A DNA stretch of 64,000 nucleotides from positions 6,955,814 through 7,019,813 of the forward strand of contig NC_021684.1 in assembly GCF_000247815.1 (NCBI RefSeq), given 5' to 3'. Each line of letters begins with the position of its first letter. Positions within the stretch are counted from its first letter, which is position 1. The position numbers and the translations under genes were made by a program. Below are positions 1-25,420 of the stretch, one piece after another. This DNA is from Ficedula albicollis. Taxonomy: Eukaryota > Chordata > Aves > Passeriformes > Muscicapidae. Below the pieces are notes generated by a model. That model saw nothing but the letters and a program-made list of their open reading frames with translations. It was not told the origin of the DNA and did no database searches.

Positions 1-3000
1 ATCCCACATCCCCTCTGTGCTGGGGAACAATGGAGTACCAGCCCCGCTGCATATGCACAGCTGGAGGCAGCAGCAGCCAGGATGCAGGGATGCTTGTGCC
101 ACAAGGTACAGGCAGGGAACTCAGGAGTAATTTGCCACCTCCACCAGCCAGCTCAAGCGATCCCAGCGGGCTCCGCCGCCCTCGGGCTGGTTCTTAAATA
201 GCGTGCACTTCCCAGCCTGCCAGGCCCTGTGCCACAGCCTGCTGTGGACATGGCTGCCAGCAGGGAAAGCCGATGGCTTTTGGGGTCGTTTTGCTTTTCA
301 GCATCCAAACGCAGGGTTCCATGAGTTCAGCAAGACACCCAGGGTGTCTGAGGTTCTCCTTCCCCCACCCTGTCCCCCCTAGGGATGTCACCCCACTCAG
401 GCAATGTGCAGCTCGGCCCAGCCCTCCCTCCACAGGCTGGGAGCAGGGAAGAAGCAAAGTCACCCTGGCTGCAAGAAAGGGGAAGCTGAAAGGGGAAGCT
501 GAAAGAAAGGGGCATGTCTCTTGTCCCCTCTCTGTGCAGGGAGTGTCACAAGATGGATGAGTGCCTGGCTCATTTTGGCCCAGGACCCCCAGCAGGATGA
601 GGCCCCTTTGGCTGGGCACCAGTGTGGTCCCTGCCTCCGGGTGCAAATCCCAGGGGATCTCCCAAGCCAAGTCCATCCCTGTGTCCTCTCACAGCCCTTT
701 TTTCAGATCCCCACAGTGTGGCTCTTGGCCTTGGAAATGCCCTTACAGGGGGCCCCAAGCAGGCCTGTGCCAGCATGGCCACAGAGGAGGCAGAGATCAC
801 AGAGGAGGTTAAAAAAAAAAATTTTTTTTAAAGAGCAGATTATGCTAAAATTAACTGGGAAAAACAGGGCCCATCGTGCCAGCTGAGACATGGAGGCAGG
901 GAACAAACTCCTTCCATGCATGTCCCCAGCCTGAACAGCACCCAGATGACAGACATGCACCCCCAGAGGCAGCACTGCGGGCAGGGCTCAGGGCACAGAG
1001 CGCCCTGATGCTGGGGCCATACTGAGGCTATAGAGACCCTGTATTTACCACTCGAGGACCCTGCTCCGCGGTTCCCAAGCTGTATGTGCCAAGGGAGGGG
1101 CTGTGCTCATCTCAGAGGTCACTGTTCAGCACAGCAGGGGCTCTCCTCCCTCAGTGCCCTCAGGATGCTGACGCGGCACCCGGCACAGCCCAGCCAGTGC
1201 TCGTAGTCAGTGCTGGCAGCTCCTGCCTGGAGCTGGGAGCAGAGGGGGAAGGACTCGGCGTAGCCCTTCATTTTTTCCATGAAATACCTCTGGTTTCTAA
1301 CACCATCCCATACCGCCGGTGGCCAGAGCAAGTGGCATTCACCCAATCCTTTCTCAGCGGTGCCTGGACAGGGAAACTGAGGCACGTGGCAATCGCGAGC
1401 CCAGCTTATCAGCACCTCTGAGGTGAGGTGCCAGACAGCCGTCCCCAGCTCCTCCTCTCTCTGACCCTGCCTGGCAGTTTCTCCCTGACAGGAGGGAACA
1501 ACCCCGCCGGGCCTCCCGCCTTATCCCAGCAGGGTGACAGTCACAGGGTGACCATCACCCAGGCTGGCTATTTCCTTGCAAATTTCCTCCGCATCTCCCG
1601 GCTCCTTCCCTTCTCCCTGAGGAAGGCAGCCATTTCCAACTCAGCCCCTCTGCCTCCCATCAGGAGCTTGCCCAGCACGAGAGATTGCACACTTGCAGAG
1701 AGCAGGAATTTGCACCTGAATTAACAGCGCCCCTCCCCGGGCGGGGGACCCTCCCCAGCCCCCTCGATGAGTGCAGCAGAGGGGAAGGGTTTCCAATCCC
1801 CGGAAAACCCAAGCTGCCGCCCATTCAACCCCAAAACAATTCCTGGGCTGGATGCCAACCGCCAGCTTCCACCCTCCAGCCCATCCCAGGCAGGACGAGG
1901 CAGTATCAGAGGAGCTCAGGGCTCCTGTGCCGGCATCGGGGTGGGGGGGATGGAGACCCCCACTGCCATGGGCTGACCCCACGGCTGTGCTTCCTCCAGC
2001 CCTGCCTCTCTGCAGACAGTGCTTGTTCCCAGGTCAGCGCCTGGCAAAAACAGGAGAGCTCTCTCTTGGGCTCATTTCCTCCTTTTTTTGTTAAAAATAA
2101 TCTTCAAAAATTTAAAATAAGCAAGAAGCTGCCTGGCTCCAGAACTCCCTGTTATTCCACTGGCAAAAACTTAATTGAGCCAACATATATATTTTGTAGC
2201 CCGTGATTTATGGTGCTTTCTGGGCAGCAGATATTTAGTGCAATATATGCACATAGTTCTGGGCAGCACATACGTAATCCCTGTATTTTAGGAGCTGGCC
2301 ACAGGTTTCAGGATCCACCTCACCCCCCATCACTGGCAGGGGATTTTCCATTTTTCCGCACGGCACCATCCTTTCAAATATTCAGGCATAGATGGAAGCA
2401 ATGCATAGCTGGAAAATTCTCATTATGGGGGAAAAGCTGGAATTCAATCTGCCAGCAGGTCCAGAGCTATCCCCAGCACCCAGAGGCCCATCCCCTGCTG
2501 CTGGCCCGGCAAGCTTTCCCAGCCTGGCAAACAGCAGCTATTATTTGAGCATATATTTCAGCTATTATTTGAGGATTTACAGATGGGATTTCGTTCTGGA
2601 CAAACCCACCAATCCCTTTCCCCACGGGACAAACAGACGGCAGGACAGAGGCACAGCTGCAGAGTCCACCCACCTTGGCACCTGTGGGGTGCTCACTTTC
2701 AAGTGGGATGGACAAAGGGGTGTATTAAAAGCAGAGCTACCCTAAAGACTCAAAAACTAATAACAAAAAGAGATTCCCCTCGACATTTTCCTTCCTACCC
2801 AAAATAGACGGAAAATTGCTGTAAAAAATAATCACATTTTTTTAAAACCCCACAGTGACACAGGGCGTTTTTCCCAAGGGCCATCCCATTCCAGCACAGG
2901 GCTGGCTGCTTCCCAGAAGGAGCCGTGCATCGTTGGCTGGTTGAATGCCACGTCCTCAGGCAGGACCTCAAAAAATTGGGAGGTGCAGAGCCCCTATCCA

Positions 3001-3587
3001 AGGCAGCTGATAGAGATTAAAAAAATCCCAAAACCATCCTAAAAATAAATGAAATAGAAATAAATTGGCAGCATGAAGGATGCTCAGGGCACACAGGGAG
3101 GAGGTGGGCTAGGGATGGTTCCCCAGGGGGAGCACGGAAAATGCACCCCCAGTGCCAACAAGCCACAAGCTCACAAGCTGGACAAAACTATCCTTTTGCT
3201 GGAATTTTTCCAGAAATCCTGAAACTTCGCTGTTCTGTTTCTGCCCCTGCCATGGCCAGAGTGGTCCCTCTCCCCCTTCACCACTGCTAGCATGTGCCCC
3301 CAAGCCTGTGCCATTATCCTGTCCATCCTGCCCTGACAGGATGCTGCCAGCACCCAAATCCCCTCAGCTGGGTTTTCCACCAGCAGGATGGAGAATCACT
3401 CGGCTCCCCCAGCTCCGGTGATTCAACCAGTCTCCGGGCCGGAAACCCGCGCTCTGGCCTGGAGCAGGAAACCCGGTGGCTGCGGAAAGGCCAGGCCAGC
3501 CCTGGCTACAGCAACAGCGCCTGGGACACAGTGATCCCAGCCCTGGATAGGCTCACACCATGGGACACCTTCTTCCATAAAGCTACA

Positions 3588-3676
3588 TATATATATATAT
3601 ATATTTATATACATACATATATATATATCTTGCTCCATGCAAAAAAGATGTGTTATATATATATATATATACACAC
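3588..3676. repeat. TA/TATATACA microsatellite
   Basis: Two tracts of alternating TA (about 3588-3632 and 3653-3676) with interspersed TACA steps flank a short unique segment. This is a simple dinucleotide repeat in the GNAI2 intron and is likely length-polymorphic. Confidence 0.85.
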
Positions 3677-6600
3677 ATGCACAAGTTAAAATATAAAATG
3701 CATTTCTAATGTAGATCTGTAAAAATATATGTTAAACATACACAGGTAAGCCTGTTGCTTCCCCTGGGCAAAGCCCAAGTGCTCATCTTGGAGCAGAGGG
3801 CAGCTGCTGCCCCTAGGATATCACCAGTAGGGGCATTGTAGTGATCCGTTCCATCCCAACCTATCCCAAGCCCATACACCAGCTCCAGGGGGTTGGATGT
3901 CAGATTCCCCCAGATCTAACAACACTGAGTCCTTCCCTTGTCCCCCACATTGTGACACCTCCTAGCCCATTGCAAAAAAACAGCACTGGGGCTCCCAGTG
4001 TTCGCTCTGAAGGCAGGACCCAACCGCTCCAAAAGCCAGGACTGAGGAAGGAGTGGGGACAGAAAGAACCCCCAAGACAGGACGAAGCACAACAAAGCAG
4101 GCGGCTCACACAGAACCCAGGGCAGATCTGGGGCCACGCAACCTCTGAAAGTCACAGCTGGTCCCTCCCTTCCTCTATTTTTATGCAAGCTAAAAAAAAA
4201 AAAGCTGCTTCCGAGCCCTGCCCGGTCACTGTCTGTCCCAGGCAGGATCTGGTACAGGCAGTTCCTACCTGACATACCCTGGTAGGACCACCCCAGCACG
4301 GGCAGTGTCCTCATCCCAGGGTCTGCACCTAGAGCAAACCCCTGGGGATTAGCATCATCAACCCACCAGCACCTTCTCCACCCCTAACATAGCTGAAAAA
4401 TCCTTTACTTTCCTAATCCTCCAAAGATAAGGAATAAGGGCCTTTGAGCACAGCAATCACTTGCCTGCTGCCAACCCTGCACCCCCCTGGAGCATCCCAG
4501 CTCCCACAGGCAAGAAGGTGGGTTGGCCAGAACACTGCTGCCCAGCAGAAACAGTCAGTGACTGCAGGGCTTTGTGTCCTAGCGATGGTGAGGAGCCAAC
4601 AGTGGCACCAGGAGATGTTGGAAGTATGGTGCAGATGCTCCAGGTGCTTTCAGGTGTCAGTGATGGCTTCTGGCCTCCCCCAGCACCAAAACAGCAGGAG
4701 ACCGCTGTTTTCCAGTGGCAGGGAGGGGGAAATTGTTTTGCTTGGGGGATATTGCTTCATCTGGGCCTTCTCCCGTCAGAGACTAGAGCTTCAAACTATC
4801 TGGCACACACTCATTTTGCCAGAGCCAGCAGCAGAGGCAAACCTGCAGGCAGTGCCAGGTGACAGAGCAGGAGCGGTGCTGTGCCCACGCCCGCAGAGCT
4901 GTGCGCCACCGGCGGCTCCTGGCTGCCTCCCCTGCACCCACAGCGTGTCCATGCCTCTCCAGCTCACCCACCACGGCAGAGGAAAGGCAGGAGGCAGCTC
5001 ATGGCCACATACAGAGCACAGCACAGATCTGAGGCACCTGCAGCAGCCAGCCCTGAGCCTTGCCTGCTCCTACACTCCTAATGCCATCATCACAAACTGA
5101 GACTCGTGCCTTCCGCTCACACCATGCCCTGCCTGCCTGCAGTGCCCCAGCTCCAAAGCTCAGCTGCAGGACACCACGAGTAGCCACCAAAAAATCATGC
5201 CACGTTTGAAAGAGGCATCTCCTCTTCATGCTGTAGGTTGATGCAGAACAAAGGGTGAAGCTGTTTTTCTCTTTAGTTTTTCTCTCCCTCTTTCTGGAGG
5301 AGGCAGGAGGGTTGCAGCTCCCACAGAGGACCCTGGAGCTCTGAATTGCTAAGAGTGATGAGGCCTCAGGTCTCCTCAAAGCTTTCCCTGACCATGGTGA
5401 AAAAAAATAAGCCACAGGAAGGGTGACCAGCAGGGAGGTGGGAGCATGCCCTCAGCACTGAGGTCCCACCTCACAAAGAGGACATGTCACAAGCAGCAGC
5501 CCCCAGGGGGGCAATGCTGGCCCCACCTGCCCAGCCACTCCCTGCCAGTTGGGAGGATTTTACAGCCATGGCTCAGCTTGGAAATGGGCAGCACTGACCC
5601 AAGGCTTTGGTGTTATTGACACCTGAACAGCTGCACGAGGAAGAAAAAAACCTTTTTTTTTTAACATGTACAAAAAGAGCCATTTTGCTCTATTTTTGGC
5701 TTTAGAAAGCAGCTGAGATCAGAAATGCTGCTCGTAAACACTGGCCCCAGCAGAAAGGAGTGCAGACATCCTCTTCCTCCTCCTGCCTCCACTTCAGCAC
5801 AGAGCAAGACCCAGGAAAGGGATGTCAGCCAGTCAGGCTACATCATAATCCTTGTCACTCAGCAAGCCCCCAGCTGCTCCTCGGCGATGCTCAGCACCAA
5901 GAGGATGGGCCCTCCCTACCTGGGCACCCAGAGCTGACAGCACCAGGGTGATACTGCCTGCACGGTCCCAGGAGCCCCCCGAGGCTGGAGCTGCCAAACC
6001 CCCTCGGCCAGCCACCTCCCCATTACTTCTCAGCAGGCAGTGGGCTGAGAGCTGGCAGCAAGGCCAGCACAGGAGCAGCTCATGGTTTCTTCACCATCCC
6101 ACAAATCCCACAGGGTTTCACACCCCTCACTCTCCCCTCCACAGAAAAAAAGTGGGGAGAGAGTAGGCCCAACCATCGAGCCCCTCAGACAGCACAGATC
6201 CCCTCCCAATATCCCCAAGATGCATTTTGTTGCCAGCACTGCTCATGTCAAGGCAAAAAAAAAAAGTCAAAATAAAGTAAAACGATAAAAAGACGCACTC
6301 TGATAAAGGAGCATTTTGAGGCATTAATTACGTATTTCTCAAGGCAGGCAGGGGTTGAGCAAATAAAGGCCTGCCGGATTTCAGCGTGACTTCCTGCTGC
6401 TGGCAGCTTCCTCTGCAGACAGCAGATGAGCCCAAAGACATTTTCTGTCAGAGATCCCTCTGTCCCGCTGCCCCACGGCGCCCTGAGAGCCTCGCACCTG
6501 GAGCAAGGCCCTCCCTGGGAATTTTGTACAGGGAATAAAAAGCCCAACTGGGAGTCATTAAGAGAAATAATAAATTAAAATAACACAGTGCTGCCTTGCC

Positions 6601-7049
6601 CGCAGGCACAGGGCAGGGCTGTGAACGCCCATGGAAGCATCACCAGGGTGCTTTGAAGAGAGCAAGCAGCCCGTTATCGGTACCAAAATCCAGTGTCTGT
6701 GAGGCAGAGTGCCCGTGGGCTGTGGGGGGCCCTGCCCAAGCCCCCCAAACCCCCACAGTGAGGGCAGGGTGATGGAGAGGCTTGGGCCTGTCCCACTGTC
6801 CAGTGGGGAAGGCACGGGGCAGTCAGTGGGTGTCTGTCAGCCCCGTTACCTCCACCACAGCCAGAGGCCAGGGTAAGAGCAGCCCATGGAGGAGTCCACA
6901 GATCCTGGGTAGCTGGGACAGGATGCCTGAGCTTGCAGGATCTTTTATGGGGGGCTTATCCAACAGGAAAATGGGGATGCCCACACCGTTGTCCCAAAGG
7001 GGTACGTCCAGACTGGACACTGACCCGTTGGGGTGACAGTACCATAATG

Positions 7050-10134
<3,085 letters not shown>

Positions 10135-10140
10135 TTTATT
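10135..10140 (-). terminator. SLC38A3: Polyadenylation signal AATAAA, probable SLC38A3 3' end
   Basis: TTTATT on the given strand reads AATAAA on the minus strand. It lies downstream of the SLC38A3 last coding exon, past about 1.4 kb of AT-containing sequence. It is the first canonical signal noticed in that direction. Confidence 0.55.
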
Positions 10141-17554
<7,414 letters not shown>

Positions 17555-18059
17555 GGCTGGGAGACAGCTGGGCTTGCTATGGGCTCTACTCAGGCTCTGC
17601 AAGAGGGAGGCAACAGAGGTCCAGCTCTGGGCAGGAGCACCGGAGGGGCTGGCCTGGAGTCTCACAAGTCCTGCCTCCACCACAGACACGAGCTGGGCTC
17701 AGCACCAGCGCTGGTGGCACAGCAGGGACAGGCACCCAGGCATCACCGTGGCTGTGCTTCTCCCTTTTGCCTGCTCAATGCACAACGTCCCATGGAACCC
17801 AGCCCCAGCTCCAGTACCCCACCAGAGTCCCAACATGGGATTGTCCCCTCACCCAGCCAGACATCCCACAGCCCGCCCCATTCCCTTGCCCACAGCACAG
17901 CGCTGCCCAGCCCCAGAGTCCCCCTCCACGCTGCCTGCCCACCTCCACTCCCCTGCCCGCAGCTCTCGGCTCCATGACTCAGTTTCCCCTCCTGGAGACG
18001 GGTGCCAGCAGGCGAGCAGGGGTGTTTGGGATGACGGCTGAGGATGGGGTAGGGAGCTC

Positions 18060-18330
18060 AGGGACCCCTCCAGCCGCCGTTATGTAAAGCCCGTGGTGCT
18101 GCCCGGCGCGAAGGGCTCACCCACGTCCCGCCGCTGCCGGGGTGCCAAGGCGGGGGGCTCGGGGGCACGTCAGGGCTGCACAAACGGAGCAGGAAAGAGC
18201 GCGGGGCTGGGAGACAGCTCCTTGGCAGGGGAAGGCGGCCGGGCTGCCGAGCGCAGGACGCCTTGGCACGCCGCACAAAGCCGCCTCTGTGCGAGCCCCG
18301 GCCCTCCCCGCCCCGCTGGGAAACGGCACA
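18060..18330 (-). promoter_or_regulatory. SLC38A3: Candidate SLC38A3 non-coding first exon and promoter region
   Basis: The SLC38A3 coding start sits 2 nt after a good acceptor (TCTCCCAG at 17557), so the transcript should begin in an upstream exon. The next CpG-dense stretch on the minus strand contains ACGTGG followed by GTGAGCCC, with exon end at 18121. That is a good donor match and could close such an exon. The assignment is positional, and the start site is not identified. Confidence 0.3.
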
Positions 18331-21300
18331 GGGTGGCTTTCTGGGGCAGCCTGGCAGCCGGGGCAGGGTCCCGCCACCCCCCACTGCCCCGAGGGGCTGG
18401 GGTCTTGTCCTGCTGGCCAGGGGGCTCCACATTGTCCAGCCAAGGGCCGGTGCCACCCGGCTGGAGGGTAGGCCTGGCTCCGATGCGGTGTGGTCCCCAA
18501 TCCCGGGAGGATGCTGCTGCCCCACCACCCCGCTGCCTGGGGTCGCCGTGGGGTGAGCAGGGGACATGCCCATCTTTATGCTCCCAGGGGATTGGTGTCC
18601 CCAGAGATCGGAGGAACCTTCACACAGCACAGTCGGGTCCAGCAGTCCTGCTGGCACGCAAGGGAAGGATGACACGGCAGGGTGTGGGTGCCAGCACCTC
18701 CGGTCTCCTGAGCTGCTGCCCTGCTTGTCCCTGCCCATTCAGGCTGCAAAGACGACCTGGCAGGGTCATCCCAGGCCACATACTGGCTGCTGGCACTGTC
18801 AGGGGGGCCGAGCCCCTAAGGTTGGCCCAAGGTGGTGGGCACATATTTGGGCCACCCAGGCCACATACTGGCTGCGGGCACTGTCAGGGGGGCCGAGCCC
18901 CTAAGGTTGGCCCAAGGTGGTGGGCACATATTTGGGCCACCCTGCCTGCAGCACCCAGCCAGGTGGGGAAACTGAGGTGGGACACAGGCCAGCAGGAACC
19001 AGAATGAGAAGGTTCAGCCACGCGGGAGACGAGAGGGAAGCGCAGGGCGGGCTCTGGGTGATGATTTATCCCCTTCACTAGGCCTCCGCTTGGGATGGAT
19101 CCAGGCATGAACAAGGCTGCCAGCACGTCCAAAAGCCACCGTTAACTCTGTGCCTTCCCACCACCACGGGCAGGCATCACTGAACACACCACTCAGCCAG
19201 CATGGGATTGAGAGAGGGCACCAGACCCGTGATGTTCCATCACCTCCCTAAGCCCCCCAGTGCCACTGGGCCGCCTGCGGGCAGGGCTTCACCGCATACT
19301 GCTGGTGGCAGGCAGGAGGTGCCCACTCCCCTGCCCACTCCCCCACGGGCGCCAGGAAGGCGTCTGCAGCCCCTTTCTTCTCCCAGGTTATAATTACACC
19401 TCTCTGGGCAGCTCAGGAAATACCAACTTCTTCCCCCAAGCGTCTCTTGGAATAGCAAGCGGCACAGCCGAACTCATTCAGCATGCACCGGGCTTCGTGC
19501 TACCACCCAGACGCTTCCTCCTGCCGGGCAGCCCTGGCACAGCCTTGGCACAGCGCTGGCACAGGCCCAGCATCACTTACTGCCACTTCCCCAGCTGGCC
19601 CTGGCCTTTGCCCCTCGGCCAGGGTCTACTGGTGGCAGCGGCCCGGGCAAGGGGGGAGATGAAAGAGGAGGGAGCATGAGACTATTCGATCGGGCAGTGT
19701 GAGCCCTGCCTGCTGCTGTTTGCCTTGCGATAAGGCAGAACAACAAATACAGAGTGACGGGTGGCCCTGAAGGGGTGGCTTGGTTCCCCTCCAGGCTGGG
19801 GTTGGTGGGTTCACCGCCTCACTGTGTGCCCACCTGACTTGGGAACCTTCTGCTCTGGGCAAAGAGCAGATCCCCTCAGGGACCTGGTCCCTCAGGGGGC
19901 CACCACGCAGATGGGATGCTGCCATCTTCACTGCCATGCTGGGTAGTCCACACGCTGCCCGGCATCATCCCGCTCCTGACCACCAACCCCAGCACCCTCT
20001 CGCCCAGCCTGATGGTGTGGACCTGGCCACATGCGTGGGCACAGACCCCCCCCGCTGTGGCAGCCAGGGCCATGTTCCTGGGGGTGCTGAGCAAGCTGCA
20101 TCGATTTCCCGGCACGCGGCTCTCCGCTGCCTGCCGGGCTCTGGGACACAAGGACAGCGACAGCCCCGCTGCAGCCAGACCTCCCAGCCTCCCAGGCTGC
20201 TCCGGCTGCCCCAGCGCTCGGTGACACCCCAAACACTGTGGTGCGGCCAGGCAGCCTGAGCTGGGCCGTGCTGCTGTCCCGCAGCCGCTGCAGATGGAAC
20301 ACGGAGCAGGATGCGTGGGACGGCACGTACCGTCCCGCCGGCCACGTCCGCGCTTCAGGGGAGGCTGCCTTTGGGCTCGCACTCTGCGTCCCAGCCAGCA
20401 CAGACGCCTGCCCGCCCTCTCCGGGATGGGGACACGTGTGTGGGGCGGCAGGGCTCCCAAATCCCTGCCCTGCTCTGGCTGACGCGCAGTGCTGGACTCA
20501 CCCCGGCCCCCTGCCAGCCTTCCTTGGGGACCAGGGCACCACGGTGAGGGTTTCAGTTATCGAAGGCACAGCATCCCTCTCTCTGCCTCACATCTCACTT
20601 CCACACAGACTTCATTTAAAAGGTGGAAAATCCCAGGGGCAGCAAGGCGCAGGCGGGCGCAGGGGGCTGGGCAGGGGCGCTCTGTCGGCAGTGCCAGCAG
20701 ATATGTTGGATGGGAGGTCCATTGCAGCTGGCAGCGTGGCCAGGAGGATGTGTACCACCCTGGGCAAGCCTGGCTCCTGCGCTGTGCCAGTTCCCTCAGT
20801 CAAGTCCCCCAGCGCACACAGTGCCGGTGAGAGTGCAGCACACCTGGGGACAGGCAGCCGTGGCTGTGCCAGGCAGCGCCACCACCGTGTCCCCACAACA
20901 CCCACCTGCGAGCACCCACTGCTCCCACCTGTGGGCGGCCAAGGCGCAGGGTCTCCCTGACAGCAGCTGAGGGCCCCCTGAAGCCGGGGACCCCCACAGG
21001 ACAGAGACTCCCTCCCCACCTCTTCTCCCTTGTGGATGAGTCCTTGATAATCCGGCCCAGCTGGGGCCGTGGGACTATTCCGGGTGTTAATCCGGCTTTA
21101 GCACCAAGCCTGCTGCAGCTGCCAGCCTGCGTGCTGGCAGCCAGGTATCCCGCTGCCGCCGGTGTGTGCCGGGGGCACGCGGCCCCCCCTGCCTGCCCGC
21201 CCAGGTTGTTCGGGTTTCAGCAGAGCTGGGCACACAGGTCTCATATTCCCTGAGGCTGTGCTGATGACCCAGCCCTGCCAGAGAGATGGGCAGCAGGCGG

Positions 21301-24300
21301 GCAGGGATGCCAGTCATGATCCCTCCACTGCCATCAGCCTGCTGCTGGGCCAGGGTGACCCCAGCCTGGGGTACCTGGTCAGCCTCTGGCACTGCTGTGG
21401 GCACAGGGGTGCGTGGGCACACAGGCACAGCTGAGAAACGGCCCAAACCTGGACGGTCCCTGGGCAACCCCTCCCCAGGGAAATTGACCCCAGCAGGGCA
21501 CAAAGCAGAGAAAGCCCTCTCTCCTTGCCCTCCACAGAGAACCCTCCTCCATGGCTGCCCTGGGAGTAGGGTCTGCCCTTCCCCTGAAGCACACACAGTC
21601 ATAGCTTTCTTCACAGCCTGCCTTCCTAAAATTAGCAACCCAAGCCTGGTTTTAACCTGTGGTGTTCCAGCCCCAACCTCTCAGCTAAGCTAAGGTAGTG
21701 TCAGGGTACCACCACCCTCAGAGGAAGTGGGCACCCAAAGGGGCAAATCAAGCTGTTCAGGGGATGTTCAGGCACCTCACCTTTGGGCCAAAGGTTCCGG
21801 GCGGCACTGGCATGGGCATGGGAACCCCAGCAGCTGTGGGAAAGGACAGCTGGAGGCAACCTGCCTAGCGTATGGCTGGAGAATCTCTCCGGGTAGTCCT
21901 GCTGTAGACCTGCCCCAAACACATCTGCGGGAGATTCTCCTGAGATAGCTCCACCTGAGGTCCTCTGGAGATGACAGCTGGTCATGCCAGCCAGCCCCAC
22001 TCATGCCCCCAGCACAAGTGGGGTAGAGTAGGCACTGCTCCTGGGCTCACCTCACCTCTTTCAGCCCCAATTACCACACCATGGCTCAGCTCAGGTCAGG
22101 CACTTCCCCTGCTGCTCCAGCCAGGGCAGGATTGGCAGTAGCAAGTAGGAACAAGTGGCTCTGGAAGCTGCTGCCCTGGCTAGCAGGACTCTGCCAGCAC
22201 CACACCTGCCTGGGTACTTCTGGCCATCTCTGCTGCACCATGTGGACAGTGGTGTCCATCCAGGGTCTCCACTCTAAGAGCACAAGCGGCACCCATGTCT
22301 TGGGGGATGGCTCTGCCTGAGCCTGGGAATGTGCCTACAAGCAGAACATGCCAACAGCTGAGCTGGCCCGTGGCCACTGTCCTGCAGCAATGGACATGCT
22401 AGGGTCTGGGACACAACAGGGAGAGGAAAGGCAGTTCAGGGAAGGGAGTGGTGGAACCAAACATCATGGTGGTACCATGGAGAGGGTTTTCCAGTGCTAG
22501 AGCCATGGTGCAGCTCAGCCATGGCATCACCTGCCAGGCAGACAACCCAGGATGGGGCCAGGCTGCCAGTATCAGCCATCACCATCCTGCCACATCCTCC
22601 AACATCCAAGCACCAGTACTGAGGCAAGCTGGAAAGAGCAGTGAGAAAGCCGAGGCCAGCGAGGGGAGTCATGTCCAGCACTGGGACAGCCCAGGCTGTT
22701 GTTGTCACCTGCTCGAGTCCATGTGGTACAAGGTCAGGTGGCAGATGCATCTGGCACCATGGGGATGGGGACAGGGCGGACACAGCATGAGGTCAATGGC
22801 ATTCAGTGTAGTTCTTGGGGAGGCTGAGTGAGACACCAGCTTGAGCCCAAAGCACCTCAGGCAGCGCTAGGCTGTATGGTGGGTTTTGCTTTAAACTTCA
22901 AACACTGCCCTCCGGGGACGCAAGGCCACTCAGGGAAGATGGTGGCACAGGTAGCAGCACTGCAGAGAATGACGGACAGACAGTGCCTGGAAAAGGACAT
23001 GTACGGTTTTCTACCACACTTCTGGAGTTTTGTATTGCCTTAGAAGCAAGATGCTTTCCAGAAGTTCACACTCCCCAAAACACAACTGGCCTCAGCAGGA
23101 TGACATCAATAGCAAAAACTCCAAGGTGCTATTTGCTGCTGGCAGTGGTGGGGACATCAGGAGGGACTGGCCTCAGCCACAGCCCCCTGTAGCAATCAGG
23201 AGCTATGATTCGCCCAAGCCCCATGGCACCACCACACCGTGCCTGGCCATGCCGCTCTCACCATTGGACCAGCCTGACATTAGCTCCACGGGGCCAGCAG
23301 GACTGGGCTGGCTGTGCCCCGCCGGCATGGGGGACCCAGCCAGTCCCAGAGCTGCGTCAGCGGCTGGGGAGGCAGGCGGCGGCTGAGACCCACGCGGCGA
23401 GGAGAGCCGGGGGCATGGGGGTCCGTCCTGTCCCCGACCCGCCTCTGTTTTCTCAAGGATTGCACTTCCAAAGGAGCCCGTGGGATTCCGCTCCTTCCCC
23501 CCACCCCCACGTGCCAAGGAAAATAGGCTCTGACGGTGCTTGCTTGTTTGTCGTGGCCGGGGCCCCGATGTGTGATTACAGCTGCAGCACGGCCGGGTGC
23601 TGTGGGGCCCTTTGCGCCTCAGCCAGGCTCCCCCGCAGTGCCAGCACCCCCGTGCCACCCCCGAGGGGAATGGAGTGTCCCACTGCCCCTTAGCATCCCT
23701 GGCCACCAGCGCCGAAGCACACCAGCACTGTGTGCAGAGAGAGAGAGGGCAGTGCTGCGAGGCACCGACGGCTTGCTCTGGGGTACCCCCTTGAAGCCAC
23801 AGGGACCAGGCAGGTCTAACACCTCATCTTGGGCCTGGTCCAAACACCAGTGGAAAATTCCCCATCTCCTGCACGTCAGCTCTGCACAGCCGTGCCCTCC
23901 GCAGCCAGCCAGGGCTCTGCTTCCCTGCCATCCCACCTGTTGGGGACTTACCAGGTCCCCCGTCTCACCCGTGCCACCACAGAGCCAGCTCAGCTTGGGG
24001 ACACCAAGTCCAGCAACCACCTGCTGTGGTTCAGTTTCCCTTGGGGAAAATTTCTCTCCAGTGGGACTGCCACAGCTCACACAGCAGAGGAGGCCACCGT
24101 GTTTGCTGGCATAGGACACGCGTGGCCAGCGGGAACGCAATGTGCTGCCTGGCTTTCCACGCTGCTGTCCCGTCAGCGGGGCTCTATAAATACCACAGCC
24201 TATGGAATCACCGCACGCAGGTCCCAGGCAGCCCCACTGCCCATGACGGCTGGCATCACTCTCCCTGCCCGTGCCCCCCGCTCCGGCACCCCGACACCCT

Positions 24301-24399
24301 GACACCCGATCCTGGCCACAGCCGCTTCCAGCCTTCAGAAACATATGTCATTCCCACGGACGATTAAAAATTAAAGCAGAAAAAAGGGAAAGTAAAGGG
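18331..24399. other. Intergenic, no gene recognised
   Basis: Moderately GC-rich sequence with many short reading frames, none with a recognisable family or a consistent exon/splice pattern. Contents of note are the 85-bp duplication at 18771-18940 and two TAATCC motifs at about 21046-21095. The rest shows nothing I can name. Confidence 0.5.
18771..18940. repeat. Two-copy 85-bp tandem duplication
   Basis: The unit starting CCAGGCCACATACTGGCTGC is repeated at an offset of 85 bp with a single difference (GCTGGCAC versus GCGGGCAC). It is intergenic and recent by its identity. Confidence 0.93.

Positions 24400-25420
<1,021 letters not shown>

Noticed and set aside
3588..3676. TATA-rich tract as a promoter
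   Set aside because: It is a simple dinucleotide microsatellite in an intron with no start-site context.
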